Below are positions 8,499-16,373 of a DNA stretch of 64,000 nt, one piece after another. This DNA comes from an uncultured Oscillibacter sp. (GTDB lineage Bacteria; Bacillota; Clostridia; Oscillospirales; Oscillospiraceae). The stretch covers positions 1 to 64,000 of the forward strand of contig CAKTMK010000003.1 in assembly GCA_934574045.1 (NCBI GenBank), written 5' to 3'. Each line of letters opens with the position of its first letter. Position 1 is the first letter of the stretch. Position numbers and translations under genes: made by a program. The notes beneath the pieces were generated by a model. That model was not told the DNA's origin and ran no database searches. It saw only the letters and a list, made by a program, of their open reading frames with translations.

Positions 8499-8563
8499 TC
8501 AGCACAGTATATCATGGACCGTTGTGCGGCGCGCGGAGCGCCGCGCCGAAGGGGGCGGGCAAA

Positions 8564-10120
8564 TTGTACGACGGACATCTCACGCTTCATATTCTGGGCG
8601 GCAGCTCCGGGCTGGAGGAAGCGCTGCATGGAGCCGCCGCGCCGGAGCGGCTGTACTGCGCGTGGGCGCGCTTTGACAGCCCCGCGGAGGAGGGCTGGGC
8701 CGCCTGCGACGTTCTGGTGGTGGACCTGCCGGACGGGATGGCGCTGGACGCGGTGGCCCGGACGCCGGAGGACGTGGAGCTGGTGATCTGCGCGGGGCAG
8801 GAGGAGCTGGCCGCGCTCCCGCGGGACCGGCGGTACGCCGACCTCTGGGTGCGCCCGGTCCCGGCGTTCCTGCCCGCGATGCGCATGGAGACGCTGCTGC
8901 ACGCCTTCAAGGAGCGGCACGACGGCGCGCTGGCCCAGAACTGTCTGGACACGGCCATCAACAGTATCCCGGATCTTGTCTGGTTCAAGGATGTGCGCGG
9001 CGCTCACGAAAAGGTGAACGACGCGTTCTGCCGCGCGGTGGGCAAAACCAAGGAGGACATTCAGGGCCGGGGCCACTACTACATCTGGGACATGAAGCCG
9101 GACGAATATGCCGCAGGCGAGTACGTCTGTCTGGAGTCGGAGGAGGAGGTCATGCAGCGCAGGGCGACCTGCCTGTTTGACGAAAAGGTCCTCAGCAAGC
9201 ACGGGCTGCGCCGGTTCAAAACGTATAAATCCCCCATCTTCGACAAAAAGGGGAACATCATCGGCACCATGGGCGTGGGCCGGGACGTGACCGATTTTGA
9301 AAACATCACCGCGGAGCTGGAGATCCTGCTGCGCAGTATGCCCTTCGGCATCCTGATCGAGGGGACCGAGGGCCAGATCATCAAGGCCAACGACAAGGTG
9401 CTGGAATACTTCGGTCTGGAAAAGGACGAGGTGGAGGGCCGGCCCTATGACCAGTGGAAGCAGGAGTACCTCGCCGGCGCGGCGCCGGACGGGGAGGAGA
9501 TGCTGGTCTCCCGGGAGAGCGGCGGCGGAGCGAAGTATTTCCGCTTCTGCGAGGACATGATCTACGACGTGTTTGAAAATCCCGTGGGCCGACTGTGCAC
9601 GGTGCGGGACGTGACGGTGGAATGGAATCTGCGGGAGCGGCTGGTCATCAGCTCGGACACGGACTTTTTGACGGGCCTGTATAACCGGCGCTGCTTCTAC
9701 CGCTATATCCACGAGAACCGGGACGCCCAGCGCACCAGCATGATCTATCTGGATCTGGACCGGTTCAAGAGCGTCAACGACGTTTACGGCCACCGGGCGG
9801 GAGACGATGCGCTGGTCCTTGCGGCGCAGACGCTTCAGAAGAGCTTCCGGGAGGGGTTCATCACCCGGCTGGGCGGCGACGAATTTCTCATCACGCTGCT
9901 GGGGCCGGTGGAGCTGGAGACGCTGGAGGTCCGGACGGAGCAGCTCCTGCGCCGGATGCGGGCGGCGTTTGAAAAGGACCCGCGGTTCCATGCCCTCTCC
10001 GCCAGCGCGGGCATCGCCCAGAGCGACGACCCGGAGGAAAAGATCGACGCACTGATCCAGCGGGCTGACGCGGCGCTGTACGCCGCCAAGCAGCAGGGCC
10101 GGAACCGTCTCTGCCTGTAA
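8564..10120 (+). CDS. PAS-PAS-GGDEF diguanylate cyclase
   Basis: A 518-residue cytoplasmic signalling enzyme predicted to make cyclic di-GMP. An N-terminal region of about 110 residues resembles a degenerate receiver or flavodoxin-like fold. Two PAS modules follow: one around INSIPDLVWFKDV to TMGVGRDVTDF, the second from LRSMPFGILIEG to CTVRDVTVEW. The C-terminal GGDEF domain has DTDFLTGLYNRR, the metal-binding Asp in YLDLDRFKSVND, and an intact GGDEF loop (RLGGDEF). TTG at 8564 was chosen because AGGGGGCGGG sits just upstream. A TTG at 8522 in the same frame is the alternative. No membrane segment is present. HD-GYP at 32899 could degrade its product. Confidence 0.88.
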   Translation: MYDGHLTLHILGGSSGLEEALHGAAAPERLYCAWARFDSPAEEGWAACDVLVVDLPDGMALDAVARTPEDVELVICAGQEELAALPRDRRYADLWVRPVPAFLPAMRMETLLHAFKERHDGALAQNCLDTAINSIPDLVWFKDVRGAHEKVNDAFCRAVGKTKEDIQGRGHYYIWDMKPDEYAAGEYVCLESEEEVMQRRATCLFDEKVLSKHGLRRFKTYKSPIFDKKGNIIGTMGVGRDVTDFENITAELEILLRSMPFGILIEGTEGQIIKANDKVLEYFGLEKDEVEGRPYDQWKQEYLAGAAPDGEEMLVSRESGGGAKYFRFCEDMIYDVFENPVGRLCTVRDVTVEWNLRERLVISSDTDFLTGLYNRRCFYRYIHENRDAQRTSMIYLDLDRFKSVNDVYGHRAGDDALVLAAQTLQKSFREGFITRLGGDEFLITLLGPVELETLEVRTEQLLRRMRAAFEKDPRFHALSASAGIAQSDDPEEKIDALIQRADAALYAAKQQGRNRLCL

Positions 10121-10161
10121 GGCGCGGAGGCGCTCCGGCGGGAAACGCATCGAACACAATG

Positions 10162-10192
10162 AAAACGGCGCGGCTTCAGCCGCGCCGTTTTT
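10162..10192 (+). terminator. Terminator of the diguanylate cyclase gene
   Basis: A 14-bp stem (10162-10175 with 10178-10191) runs into five T residues. Confidence 0.85.
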
Positions 10193-10557
10193 GCTGCTTT
10201 ATTCAGGAACGGAAAACGCTTCTCCAACCGTAAAAGGCCGCCGGGTCACCTGCGCGCTGTGCGGGGCGGAACGCACCGCAGGGGGAAAAAATATCTCACG
10301 CGAGAGCCGGGCGTACCGCTCGGACGGACGAAACGCCGCGTGGGATCGACACGCCGCCCGCACCGCCCGGGCGGCACGGCTGGGCCGCCTACCCCGCCAG
10401 CCTTTCCCGGGTCGGTTCGGCCGCCGGAAGGGCGCGCTTCGTTTGAGCCGCGGGGGAGAGACGCTCCGGCCCGCTTCCGCGCCGTCGGTGGGAAGCGCCG
10501 GACTGGCCCGCTCCCAGCGGAAAGCGCCGGATCGTCCACGCAAGGCGGACAGTACGG
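10193..10557. other. Gap without recognisable gene
   Basis: Both strands have open frames here, but their translations are Arg/Pro/Gly-rich with no domain and no ribosome site, as expected for chance frames in GC-rich DNA. I see no promoter, repeat or RNA element. Confidence 0.5.
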
Positions 10558-11448
10558 TCAGATCGCCGCCTGCACGGGAGCGGCGGCGCGCAGCGCGTCC
10601 GCTATGCGGCGCAGCAGCGCCTGATGGCTGGAAAGGGGCTGGGCGTCCACCGTCAGCTCGGCCGCGTGGGTGCAGCCGTCCACCCCTCCGGCGGCGACCA
10701 CCGCCGAGAGGACCTGAAATTCCTCTGCCGGGGAGGGCAGCAGCCAGTGTCCGACGGCGCGGCTGAGCAGCGCGGACGCGCCCCAGCCCCACCAGTTGGA
10801 AACGCCGGAGGTCAGGGCCAGATCAGCCTCCTGCGCCGCGGCGTACTCCACGGGCAGGGGCGTACGGGCGGCGATCACGGACCGCAGGGAGCCCATGCCC
10901 AGCTCGTTGCCGCCGTCGCCCACGCCGATCGTCACCGCCCCCATCTCCCGGGCCAGCGGGAGCAGGAAGTCGGAATCCGTCACCATGTCGTCGATGATGC
11001 GGCCGCGCATATTGTAAAAGTGGCCGTCCGCGGCCTTTCCGGGCCGCTCCAGCGCGATGAAGTGGGTGGGCTGGAGCCGCGTCATCAGGCGGCGGCCAAA
11101 GGCCTCGGTGTCCTCGGCGGGGAGACAGACCACCTCCGCCGTCAGCTCCAGACACTCCGCCGCGGCGCTCACCAGCGGGAACGACACGCCGTCGGTCAGA
11201 AGGGTGACAGCGCAGCCCGCCGTCTCCAGCGCCCGGGCCAGCTCCGCGGAGCCGCCGGGGCCGTCCGTCTCGCCGCGGACGCCCTCCGGGCCGCAGTCCA
11301 CGGGGAAGCCGGTGAGGATCACCGCCCGCCGGGCGCTGCGCAGCGTCCGGGTCACTGCGTCAAAGTCCGGCGCGGGCGCCGCCGCGGCAAGGCCGCGCCC
11401 GGTGGCGTCCTCGCACAAAAGCGCATGGAGCTGACTGAAAAAGTCCAT
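10558..11448 (-). CDS. DUF4392 / D-glutamate cyclase-like protein
   Basis: A 296-residue cytoplasmic protein of the DUF4392 family, related to the D-glutamate cyclase domain that converts D-glutamate to 5-oxo-D-proline in vertebrates. Visible signatures are ILTGFPVDCGPEGVRGETDGPGG near the N-terminus, ALERPG, YNMRGRIIDDM and GVGDGGNELGMG in the middle, and SNWWGWG. The ATG at 11448 was chosen because GGGAGG precedes it by 7 bases. An upstream in-frame ATG adds 14 residues of poor quality. It is divergent from the DUF3870 gene. In bacteria the substrate has not been shown directly as far as I know. Confidence 0.82.
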   Translation of the reverse strand: MDFFSQLHALLCEDATGRGLAAAAPAPDFDAVTRTLRSARRAVILTGFPVDCGPEGVRGETDGPGGSAELARALETAGCAVTLLTDGVSFPLVSAAAECLELTAEVVCLPAEDTEAFGRRLMTRLQPTHFIALERPGKAADGHFYNMRGRIIDDMVTDSDFLLPLAREMGAVTIGVGDGGNELGMGSLRSVIAARTPLPVEYAAAQEADLALTSGVSNWWGWGASALLSRAVGHWLLPSPAEEFQVLSAVVAAGGVDGCTHAAELTVDAQPLSSHQALLRRIADALRAAAPVQAAI

Positions 11449-11695
11449 AAAAAAACCTCCCATAGCCGTTTTTTCCGCAAAAAGATCCACTGTCCCCGCG
11501 CAGAAAGGCTGCGCGGCGGCGGCTCGTGGCTCTTGACTGCGGAAGAAAACGCCGGGAGAGGCGGTTCATGCAGGCAAAAAACGAATGCCCGGTCAAGGCG
11601 GCAGCGCCTTGGCCTACGGTCAGTATAGCAGGGAGCGGCTCCGCCGTCAAGGCGGCGAAACGGCAAAATTCGAGGTGGAATTTCGGTGCTTTTCA

Positions 11696-11704
11696 TGGTA
11701 TATT
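11696..11704 (+). promoter_or_regulatory. Candidate extended -10 for the DUF3870 gene
   Basis: TGGTATATT at 11696-11704, 26 bases before the ATG at 11730. No good -35 is present, so this rests on the extended -10 alone. The remaining divergent region 11449-11695 shows no other feature. Confidence 0.4.
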
Positions 11705-11729
11705 GGAGAAAAGAGAGGGGAGAGTGCGT

Positions 11730-12062
11730 ATGCGCTTTGGGGAGAACACGGTCCTTGCGGTGGGGCAGGCCAAGCCCAGCCGGACCGACGCCATCTATCA
11801 GACCCACGGAGAATTTTACCTCACGCTGGTGCTGGAGCGGGACACCGGCCGGATCGTGGACGCGTCCTGCAACACCATTCTGGAGCTGACGGCGGCGTTC
11901 GTGCGGGAGCTGCTGGTGGGGCGGCGTCTGCCGGAGGAGCTGCCCGCGCTGGAGGAGGAGATCCGCCAGCGGTACTTCGCGCTGACGCAGAAGCCGCTGA
12001 TCGCCAGCCTGAAGGACGCGGCCAACCGCTACCGCGCCGCGCTGGAGGGCGAGGAGGCCTGA
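11730..12062 (+). CDS. DUF3870 small protein
   Basis: A 110-residue protein matching the DUF3870 pattern: AVGQAKPSRTDAIYQTHGEFYLTLVLERDTGRIVDASCNTILELTAAFVRELLVGR is split here between a beta-rich first half and a helical second half. The ATG at 11730 follows GAGAGGGGAG and is preferred to in-frame upstream starts because the promoter lies between them. In other Clostridia the domain is often near amino-acid or purine metabolism genes, but its role is not established. It ends before a strong terminator. Confidence 0.75.
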   Translation: MRFGENTVLAVGQAKPSRTDAIYQTHGEFYLTLVLERDTGRIVDASCNTILELTAAFVRELLVGRRLPEELPALEEEIRQRYFALTQKPLIASLKDAANRYRAALEGEEA

Positions 12063-12088
12063 GCGGCGGCCGGGCAAAAAACCGAAAA

Positions 12089-12122
12089 CGGCGCGCAGGT
12101 CATTCCTGCGCGCCGCTTTTTT
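12089..12122 (+). terminator. Terminator of the DUF3870 gene
   Basis: An 11-bp stem (12089-12099 with 12105-12115) is followed by C and six T residues. Confidence 0.85.
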
Positions 12123-12143
12123 CTGCCTGTGGGCGGGACCGCG

Positions 12144-12953
12144 TTATTGCGGAGCTTCCTCCCGATAGGCGGGCTTGATGTCAAAGGCGTGGTTCATGGG
12201 GCCGGAACCCTTGCCCAGATCCAGCATGGCGTTCAGCGCGCCGGAGAGGTACGCTTTCGCCCGCTCCACGCTTTCGCACAGGGAAAAGCCCTTGGCCAGA
12301 TTCGCCGCGATGGCGCTGGAGAGGGTGCAGCCGGTGCCGTGGGTGTTGGGATTGGCGATGCGCCGGCCCTCGAACCAGCGGCCCCCGTCCGGCTGCCAGA
12401 GAAAGTCGTTGGCGTCGTTGATCCGGTGGCCGCCCTTGAGCAGTACGGCGCAGCCGTACCGCTCACCGATGACCCGGGCGGCGGCTTCCATCTCGGCGGC
12501 GGAGCCGATGGCGCAGCCGCTGAGAAGCTGCGCCTCCGGGATGTTGGGCGTGACCACCGCGGCGAGGGGAAGCAGCTCATTTTTCAGCGCGTCCATGGCG
12601 TCCTCCCGCAGGAGCCGCGCGCCGGAGGTGGCCACCATCACCGGGTCCACCACCAGATTTTCCGCGCCGTACTGGCGCAGCTTCCGGGCGATGACGGAGA
12701 TCAGATCGGCGGAGGAGACCATGCCGGTCTTGACCGCCTGAGGCGGGATGTCGGTGAATACCGCGTCCAGCTGCGCTTCCAGAAAGGCGGGCGGGACCTC
12801 CAGAATGTCCTTGACGCCGGTGGTGTTCTGGGCGGTGAGCGCGGTGACGGCGCTCATGGCGAATACGCCGTTGAGCGTCATGGTCTTGAGATCCGCCTGA
12901 ATCCCGGCGCCTCCGCTGGAATCACTTCCGGCAATCGTCAATGCTGCTTTCAT
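12144..12953 (-). CDS. thiD: Hydroxymethylpyrimidine (phosphate) kinase
   Basis: A 269-residue ribokinase-fold enzyme that phosphorylates HMP and HMP-phosphate to HMP-diphosphate for thiamin synthesis. The start MKAALTIAGSDSSGGAGIQADLKTM is the ThiD signature, QTTGVKDI-like and VVDPVMVATSG segments form the substrate site, and NTHGTGCTLSSAIAANLA holds the anion hole and catalytic Asp-equivalent region. AAAGGAG precedes the ATG. It is the second gene after thiE, 138 bases downstream, under the minus-strand TPP riboswitch. Confidence 0.95.
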   Translation of the reverse strand: MKAALTIAGSDSSGGAGIQADLKTMTLNGVFAMSAVTALTAQNTTGVKDILEVPPAFLEAQLDAVFTDIPPQAVKTGMVSSADLISVIARKLRQYGAENLVVDPVMVATSGARLLREDAMDALKNELLPLAAVVTPNIPEAQLLSGCAIGSAAEMEAAARVIGERYGCAVLLKGGHRINDANDFLWQPDGGRWFEGRRIANPNTHGTGCTLSSAIAANLAKGFSLCESVERAKAYLSGALNAMLDLGKGSGPMNHAFDIKPAYREEAPQ

Positions 12954-13091
12954 ATGCTGCTCCTTTCTTTAAACGACAGGCATTGATCTTATCAGACGGC
13001 GCAAGGTGGTGCCCCCAATGCGCCGCCGGGACCGCGCTCCCGTGGAGGATGCGCGGCTTGTTCGGGCCGCTTTGCGGTCCGGCGCGGACGG

Positions 13092-13730
13092 TCAGCCGTC
13101 CAGCGCCTGCGACAGGGCCAGCATCCGCCGGGCGGCGGCCTTGGCGTCCGGCTGGGCGAAGAGGGCGGAGACCACCGCCACGCCCGCAAGGCCGCAGCCG
13201 GAAAGCTCCAGAATGTTCTCCGCTGTGATGCCGCCGATGGCGACCACGGGGATGCGCACCGCGCGGGTCACGGCGCGGATGACCTCCCGCGTCAGGGGGC
13301 GGGCCTCCGCCTTGGTGTGGGAGGCGAACGCCGCGCCCACGCCCAGATAGTCCGCGCCCGCCGCCTGCGCGGCCAGCGCCTCGTCCACATTGTGGACGGA
13401 CACGCCCACCAGCCGGTTCGGCCCCAGCGCGGCCCGCGCCCGGGCGGCGGCCATGTCCTCCTGTCCCACGTGGACGCCGTCGGCCCCGCTGGCGAGGGCG
13501 ATGTCCACCCGGTCGTTGATGATGCTCACGGCCCCCAGCGCGCGGCACAGGGGGACGATGCGCCGGGCTTCGGCCAGAAAGGCCGCGTCATCCAGCGCCT
13601 TTTCCCGCAGCTGCACGATGCCCGCGCCGCCGCGGATCACGTCCTCCACCTGCCCGTCCAGCGTCCGGCCGCTGAGCCACGCCCGGTCCGTCACCGCGTA
13701 GAGCCGGAGGGCCTCCCGTTTCAGTTCCAT
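13092..13730 (-). CDS. thiE: Thiamin phosphate synthase
   Basis: A 212-residue TIM-barrel enzyme that joins HMP-diphosphate and thiazole phosphate to make thiamin monophosphate. GAGIVQLREK, INDRVDIALASGADGVHVGQEDM, VGVSVHNVDEALAAQAAGADYLGVGA and VVAIGGIT are the family's conserved strands, including the diphosphate-binding Gln-Arg-Lys and the Asn-Asp pair. GGAGCG lies before the ATG. It is the first gene after the minus-strand TPP riboswitch. No thiC, thiG or thiF is present in the window, so the cluster is a salvage set. Confidence 0.95.
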   Translation of the reverse strand: MELKREALRLYAVTDRAWLSGRTLDGQVEDVIRGGAGIVQLREKALDDAAFLAEARRIVPLCRALGAVSIINDRVDIALASGADGVHVGQEDMAAARARAALGPNRLVGVSVHNVDEALAAQAAGADYLGVGAAFASHTKAEARPLTREVIRAVTRAVRIPVVAIGGITAENILELSGCGLAGVAVVSALFAQPDAKAAARRMLALSQALDG

Positions 13731-13771
13731 AAAACACGCTCCTTACTGACCGGACACGCCTGCCGGCGCAC

Positions 13772-13812
13772 AAAAAAGAACCGCAGACATTCCAATGTGG
13801 AATCTCTGCGGC
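13772..13812 (-). terminator. TPP-controlled terminator before thiE
   Basis: A 14-bp stem with one mismatch (13781-13794 with 13799-13812) lies between the aptamer and thiE. On the minus strand it is followed by TTCTTTTTTG. The position and T-run indicate transcription attenuation when TPP binds. Confidence 0.85.
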
Positions 13813-13825
13813 AAAACGCGCGGCA

Positions 13826-13914
13826 TTTCCCTACGTTGGCATGATCCAAGTCAGGTCATGGGTCGGGACCGTTCGGCCCCCTCTCAGCCCGCAAACCGGC
13901 GGACTCCCCTCTCT
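13826..13914 (-). promoter_or_regulatory. TPP riboswitch controlling thiE-thiD
   Basis: Read on the minus strand, the element carries GGGGAGTCC at its 5' end, GCTGAGAGG, GACCCATGACCTGA and a GGATCATGCCAACGTAGGGA 3' end. These are the conserved pyrophosphate- and pyrimidine-binding parts of the THI-element. It is followed by a terminator hairpin. Confidence 0.95.
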
Positions 13915-13926
13915 ATTTACAAGCTG

Positions 13927-13955
13927 ATTATACTCCTGCCGGTGGCGGAATGCAA
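13927..13955 (-). promoter_or_regulatory. Promoter of the thiE-thiD operon
   Basis: On the minus strand TTGCAT (13950-13955), a 17-base spacer and a perfect TATAAT (13927-13932), immediately upstream of the aptamer. Confidence 0.75.
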
Positions 13956-13971
13956 CCGTTTTTTTCACGGC

Positions 13972-14000
13972 TTGACAAATTCCGCGCCCGGTGGTATCAT
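13972..14000 (+). promoter_or_regulatory. Promoter of the thiW-thiM operon
   Basis: A perfect TTGACA (13972-13977), a 17-base spacer and TATCAT (13995-14000) with a TGG extension. It is only 17 bases from the divergent thiE promoter, so the two polymerase sites are back to back. Confidence 0.8.
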
Positions 14001-14009
14001 GGCGCCAAA

Positions 14010-14090
14010 GCTGGGGAGCCGAAAGGGCTGAGAGGAAGCGCGCGCTTCGACCCGCGACCTGATTTGGGTAATGCCAACGTAGGGAGCTGA
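14010..14090 (+). promoter_or_regulatory. TPP riboswitch controlling thiW-thiM
   Basis: The plus-strand aptamer has CTGGGGAGCC, GGGCTGAGAGG, GACCCGCGACCTGA and GGGTAATGCCAACGTAGGGA, the full set of THI-element landmarks. It is divergent to the minus-strand copy, with 95 bases between the two aptamers. Confidence 0.95.
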
Positions 14091-14102
14091 GTGCTGAAAG
14101 TC

Positions 14103-14136
14103 AGCGGGAGCGCGCAGGCGTTCCCGCTTTTATTTT
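14103..14136 (+). terminator. TPP-controlled terminator before thiW
   Basis: A 10-bp stem with one G-T pair (14103-14112 with 14119-14128) is followed by TTTTATTTT. It lies 13 bases after the aptamer, as expected for an attenuator. Confidence 0.8.
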
Positions 14137-14154
14137 GACTGCGGAGGGGAGACG

Positions 14155-14340
14155 GCGGTTCCGGCGCCCGGGATGGACCGGGAGCGATGATCGGGGGAGC
14201 GCCCGGGCGTTGTGCCGGAGACAAGGAAATATGCAGCGATGGGAAGCCGTGTTCCGGCGTGAGAGGAGGCCAGCGAGCCTCGACCGAAGGACGGGACTAG
14301 TGCGCCCGTTCCATCCTCGCAAGGGGAAGCTGTGTGTTTC
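14155..14340 (+). other. Unexplained structured leader of thiW
   Basis: About 230 bases separate the TPP terminator from thiW, far more than needed. The stretch folds on inspection: CCGGC plus GCCCGGG near 14162 pair with CCCGGGC plus GCCGG near 14205-14219, and a downstream three-way arrangement has hairpins around GAGGCC/GCCTC and ACGGG/CCCGT enclosed by GATGG/CCATC. It matches no RNA class I recognise. No convincing reading frame is present on either strand. Confidence 0.4.
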
Positions 14341-14370
14341 TCCCTGCCATTTTGAAAAGGAGTCTTTCCG

Positions 14371-14892
14371 ATGAAACAGAACAATACGGTGAAAAAGCTG
14401 GCGGCTGCGGGCCTTCTGTGCGCGGTCGCCGTGGTGGGCAGCCTGTTTTCCTTCCCGGTGCTGGGCAGCAAGTGCGCCCCGGTGCAGCACATGGTCAACG
14501 TGATCTGCGCCGTGTTCCTCGGCCCGTGGTACGGCGTGGCCGTGGCCTTCGCGGCCAGCCTGCTGCGAAACCTCCTGGGCATGGGCAGCCTGATGGCGTT
14601 CCCCGGCAGTATGTGCGGCGCGCTGCTGTGCGGCATTGTGTACTGGAAAACGAAGAACCTGACCGCCACGCTGGTGGGCGAGGTGTTCGGCACCGGCGTG
14701 ATCGGCGGCCTGTGCGCCTATCCCATTGCCACGATGTTCATGGGCGTGGACGCGGCGGCGGTGGCCTTTTACGCGTATATCGTCCCGTTTTTGATCTCCA
14801 CGGTCGCCGGGTCCGTTCTGGCGGGCGTGCTGATCTTCGCCCTGCAGAGATCCGGTGCGCTCAATTCCATGCGCGCCGCGCTGGAGAACTGA
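14371..14892 (+). CDS. thiW: ECF transporter S component ThiW (thiazole uptake)
   Basis: A 173-residue membrane protein with five to six transmembrane helices, the substrate-binding S component of an energy-coupling-factor importer, predicted to take up hydroxyethylthiazole. The block GSKCAPVQHMVNVICAVFLG and the segment SLLRNLLGMGSLMAFPGSMCGALL are diagnostic for ThiW. The energising A, A' and T subunits are not in this window and are usually shared with other S components. AAAAGGAG precedes the ATG. It starts an operon with thiM under a TPP riboswitch. Confidence 0.93.
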   Translation: MKQNNTVKKLAAAGLLCAVAVVGSLFSFPVLGSKCAPVQHMVNVICAVFLGPWYGVAVAFAASLLRNLLGMGSLMAFPGSMCGALLCGIVYWKTKNLTATLVGEVFGTGVIGGLCAYPIATMFMGVDAAAVAFYAYIVPFLISTVAGSVLAGVLIFALQRSGALNSMRAALEN

Positions 14893-14896
14893 GCGT

Positions 14897-15703
14897 ATGC
14901 TGCCTTTTTCCCGTCTGGACGAGCTGAGAAGCGCCCGCCCCCTCATCCACTGCATCGCAAACCTCGTCTCCGCCAACGACTGCGCCAACGTGCTGCTGGC
15001 CGCGGGCGCCTCGCCCATGATGGCGCAGGCGCCAGAGGAGATGGAGGAGATTACCGCCGCCAGCGCCGCCACCGTCCTGAACACGGGGACGCCGGACGCG
15101 GCCCGCTTCGCGGTGTGCCGCCTGTGCGGCGGACTGGCCGCGGAGCGGCGTCAGCCGGTGGTGCTGGACCCGGTGGGCGTGGGCGCGTCGGCGTGGCGTC
15201 TGCGGGAGACGGAGCGTCTGCTGGAGACGGTGACGCCGGCGGTCCTGCGGGTGAATTTCGGCGAGGCGCAGGCCCTGCTCCACCGGGCGGGCCGGGAGCA
15301 GGGCGTGGACTTTGCGGGCGGCGGCGCGGCGGAGGACCGGGCGGCGTGCGCCCGGACGCTGGCGCGGGAGCGCCGGACGGCGGTGCTGCTGACCGGGCCG
15401 GAGGATGTCGTGACCGACGGGGAGCGGCTGTGCCGCGTGTCGGGCGGAAGCCAGTGGATGACCCGGGTCACGGGGACGGGATGTATGCTTTCGGCGCTGT
15501 GCGGCGCGTTCGCCGCGGCGGAGCCGGACGCGTTCACGGCGGCGGCGCTGGCCGCAGCCTTTTGGAAGGTCTGCGCCGCGCAGGCGGAGCGGTCCCTCGG
15601 CCCCGGACAGGGGGCCGGAGCGCTGCGCTCCGCGCTGATGGACGCGGCGTCTCTGCTGGACGGCGGGGCGCTGGCTGCCCTTGCCCAAACGGAGCTTTCC
15701 TGA
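14897..15703 (+). CDS. thiM: Hydroxyethylthiazole kinase
   Basis: A 268-residue ribokinase-fold enzyme that phosphorylates hydroxyethylthiazole to the form used by ThiE. PLIHCIANLVSANDCANVLLAAGASPMMA is the substrate region (the family usually has NxV near here), VVLDPVGVGAS contributes the phosphate site, and VTGTGCMLSALCGAF holds the anion hole with the reactive Cys/Gly segment. The ATG at 14897 starts 4 bases after the thiW stop with GGAG inside the thiW end, indicating translational coupling. A longer in-frame reading overlaps thiW and is not favoured. Confidence 0.95.
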   Translation: MLPFSRLDELRSARPLIHCIANLVSANDCANVLLAAGASPMMAQAPEEMEEITAASAATVLNTGTPDAARFAVCRLCGGLAAERRQPVVLDPVGVGASAWRLRETERLLETVTPAVLRVNFGEAQALLHRAGREQGVDFAGGGAAEDRAACARTLARERRTAVLLTGPEDVVTDGERLCRVSGGSQWMTRVTGTGCMLSALCGAFAAAEPDAFTAAALAAAFWKVCAAQAERSLGPGQGAGALRSALMDAASLLDGGALAALAQTELS

Positions 15704-15729
15704 GCGGGGGACAAGATCAAATAACAAAA

Positions 15730-15778
15730 CGGCATCCGCGTGATATTCACTGGGAATATCACGCGGATGCCGCTCTTT
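15730..15778. terminator. Long-stem terminator between thiM and the GNAT gene
   Basis: A perfect 19-bp stem (15730-15748 with 15754-15772) with a 5-base loop. CTCTTTT follows on the plus strand and GTTTTGTT on the minus strand, so it can serve both convergent genes. Confidence 0.85.
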
Positions 15779-15793
15779 TGCGCAGACGCGCCG

Positions 15794-16324
15794 TCAGTCC
15801 AGCTTCTTTTCCAGCAGGACCAGATCCACGATGCCGATGCCGTTGAAGGTGCAGGGCCGGACGGCGATCTCCCGGTAGCCCAGTCCGGCGTAGAACCGGC
15901 GGGCGTTGGCGTTTTTCGCGTTGGTGTCGATGCGCAGATACCGGCAGCCCTGCTCCCGGGCGTACTGCTCGTAAAACGCGGCGAAGGCGCGGCCAAGGCC
16001 CCGTTTTCCGGCCTGCGGATCGACGGCCAGCGTGTGCAGGACCATGATCTGGTCATCCGGCGCGTCGTACTGCCACGGAGCGCCCGCGTAAACGTCCGCC
16101 TGAAGCCGGTTGAAGATGCCGGTGCCCACCACGGCGCCGTCCGCCTCCTCCACGAACAGGTCGCCCCGCTCCAGCGCCGCCTCGGCGGTGGAGCGCACGG
16201 GGTACACGCCCCGTATCCAGCCCACCTGCGCGGGGCCGGCCTCCTCTGCGTCGTGGACGTGCTCATAGACCCGGACCACGGCATCCAGATCTGCGGCATC
16301 GGCCTTCCGAATGGTGATCTCCAT
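15794..16324 (-). CDS. GNAT family N-acetyltransferase
   Basis: A 176-residue acetyl-CoA-dependent acetyltransferase. The order IRKADAADLDAV, VVGTGIFNRL, MVLHTLAVDPQAGKRGLGRAF (motif A, with the Q/R-x-x-G-x-G/A pyrophosphate loop) and NANARRFYAGLGYRE (motif B) is standard for GNAT. The acceptor is unknown. The ATG at 16324 was chosen because AAAGGAG lies 8 bases upstream. A GTG three codons earlier overlaps that site. It follows the YesN-type regulator by 49 bases in the same direction and could be read through from that operon. Confidence 0.85.
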   Translation of the reverse strand: MEITIRKADAADLDAVVRVYEHVHDAEEAGPAQVGWIRGVYPVRSTAEAALERGDLFVEEADGAVVGTGIFNRLQADVYAGAPWQYDAPDDQIMVLHTLAVDPQAGKRGLGRAFAAFYEQYAREQGCRYLRIDTNAKNANARRFYAGLGYREIAVRPCTFNGIGIVDLVLLEKKLD

Positions 16325-16373
16325 GAAAAACACTCCTTTGCGTCTTTGCGTCGGCCCGGCGGCGCTCTGCCGG

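Noticed and set aside
10199..10792. Minus-strand frame of 197 codons in the gap after the GGDEF gene
   Set aside because: It overlaps the end of the DUF4392 gene in another frame and has an Arg/Pro/Gly-rich translation.
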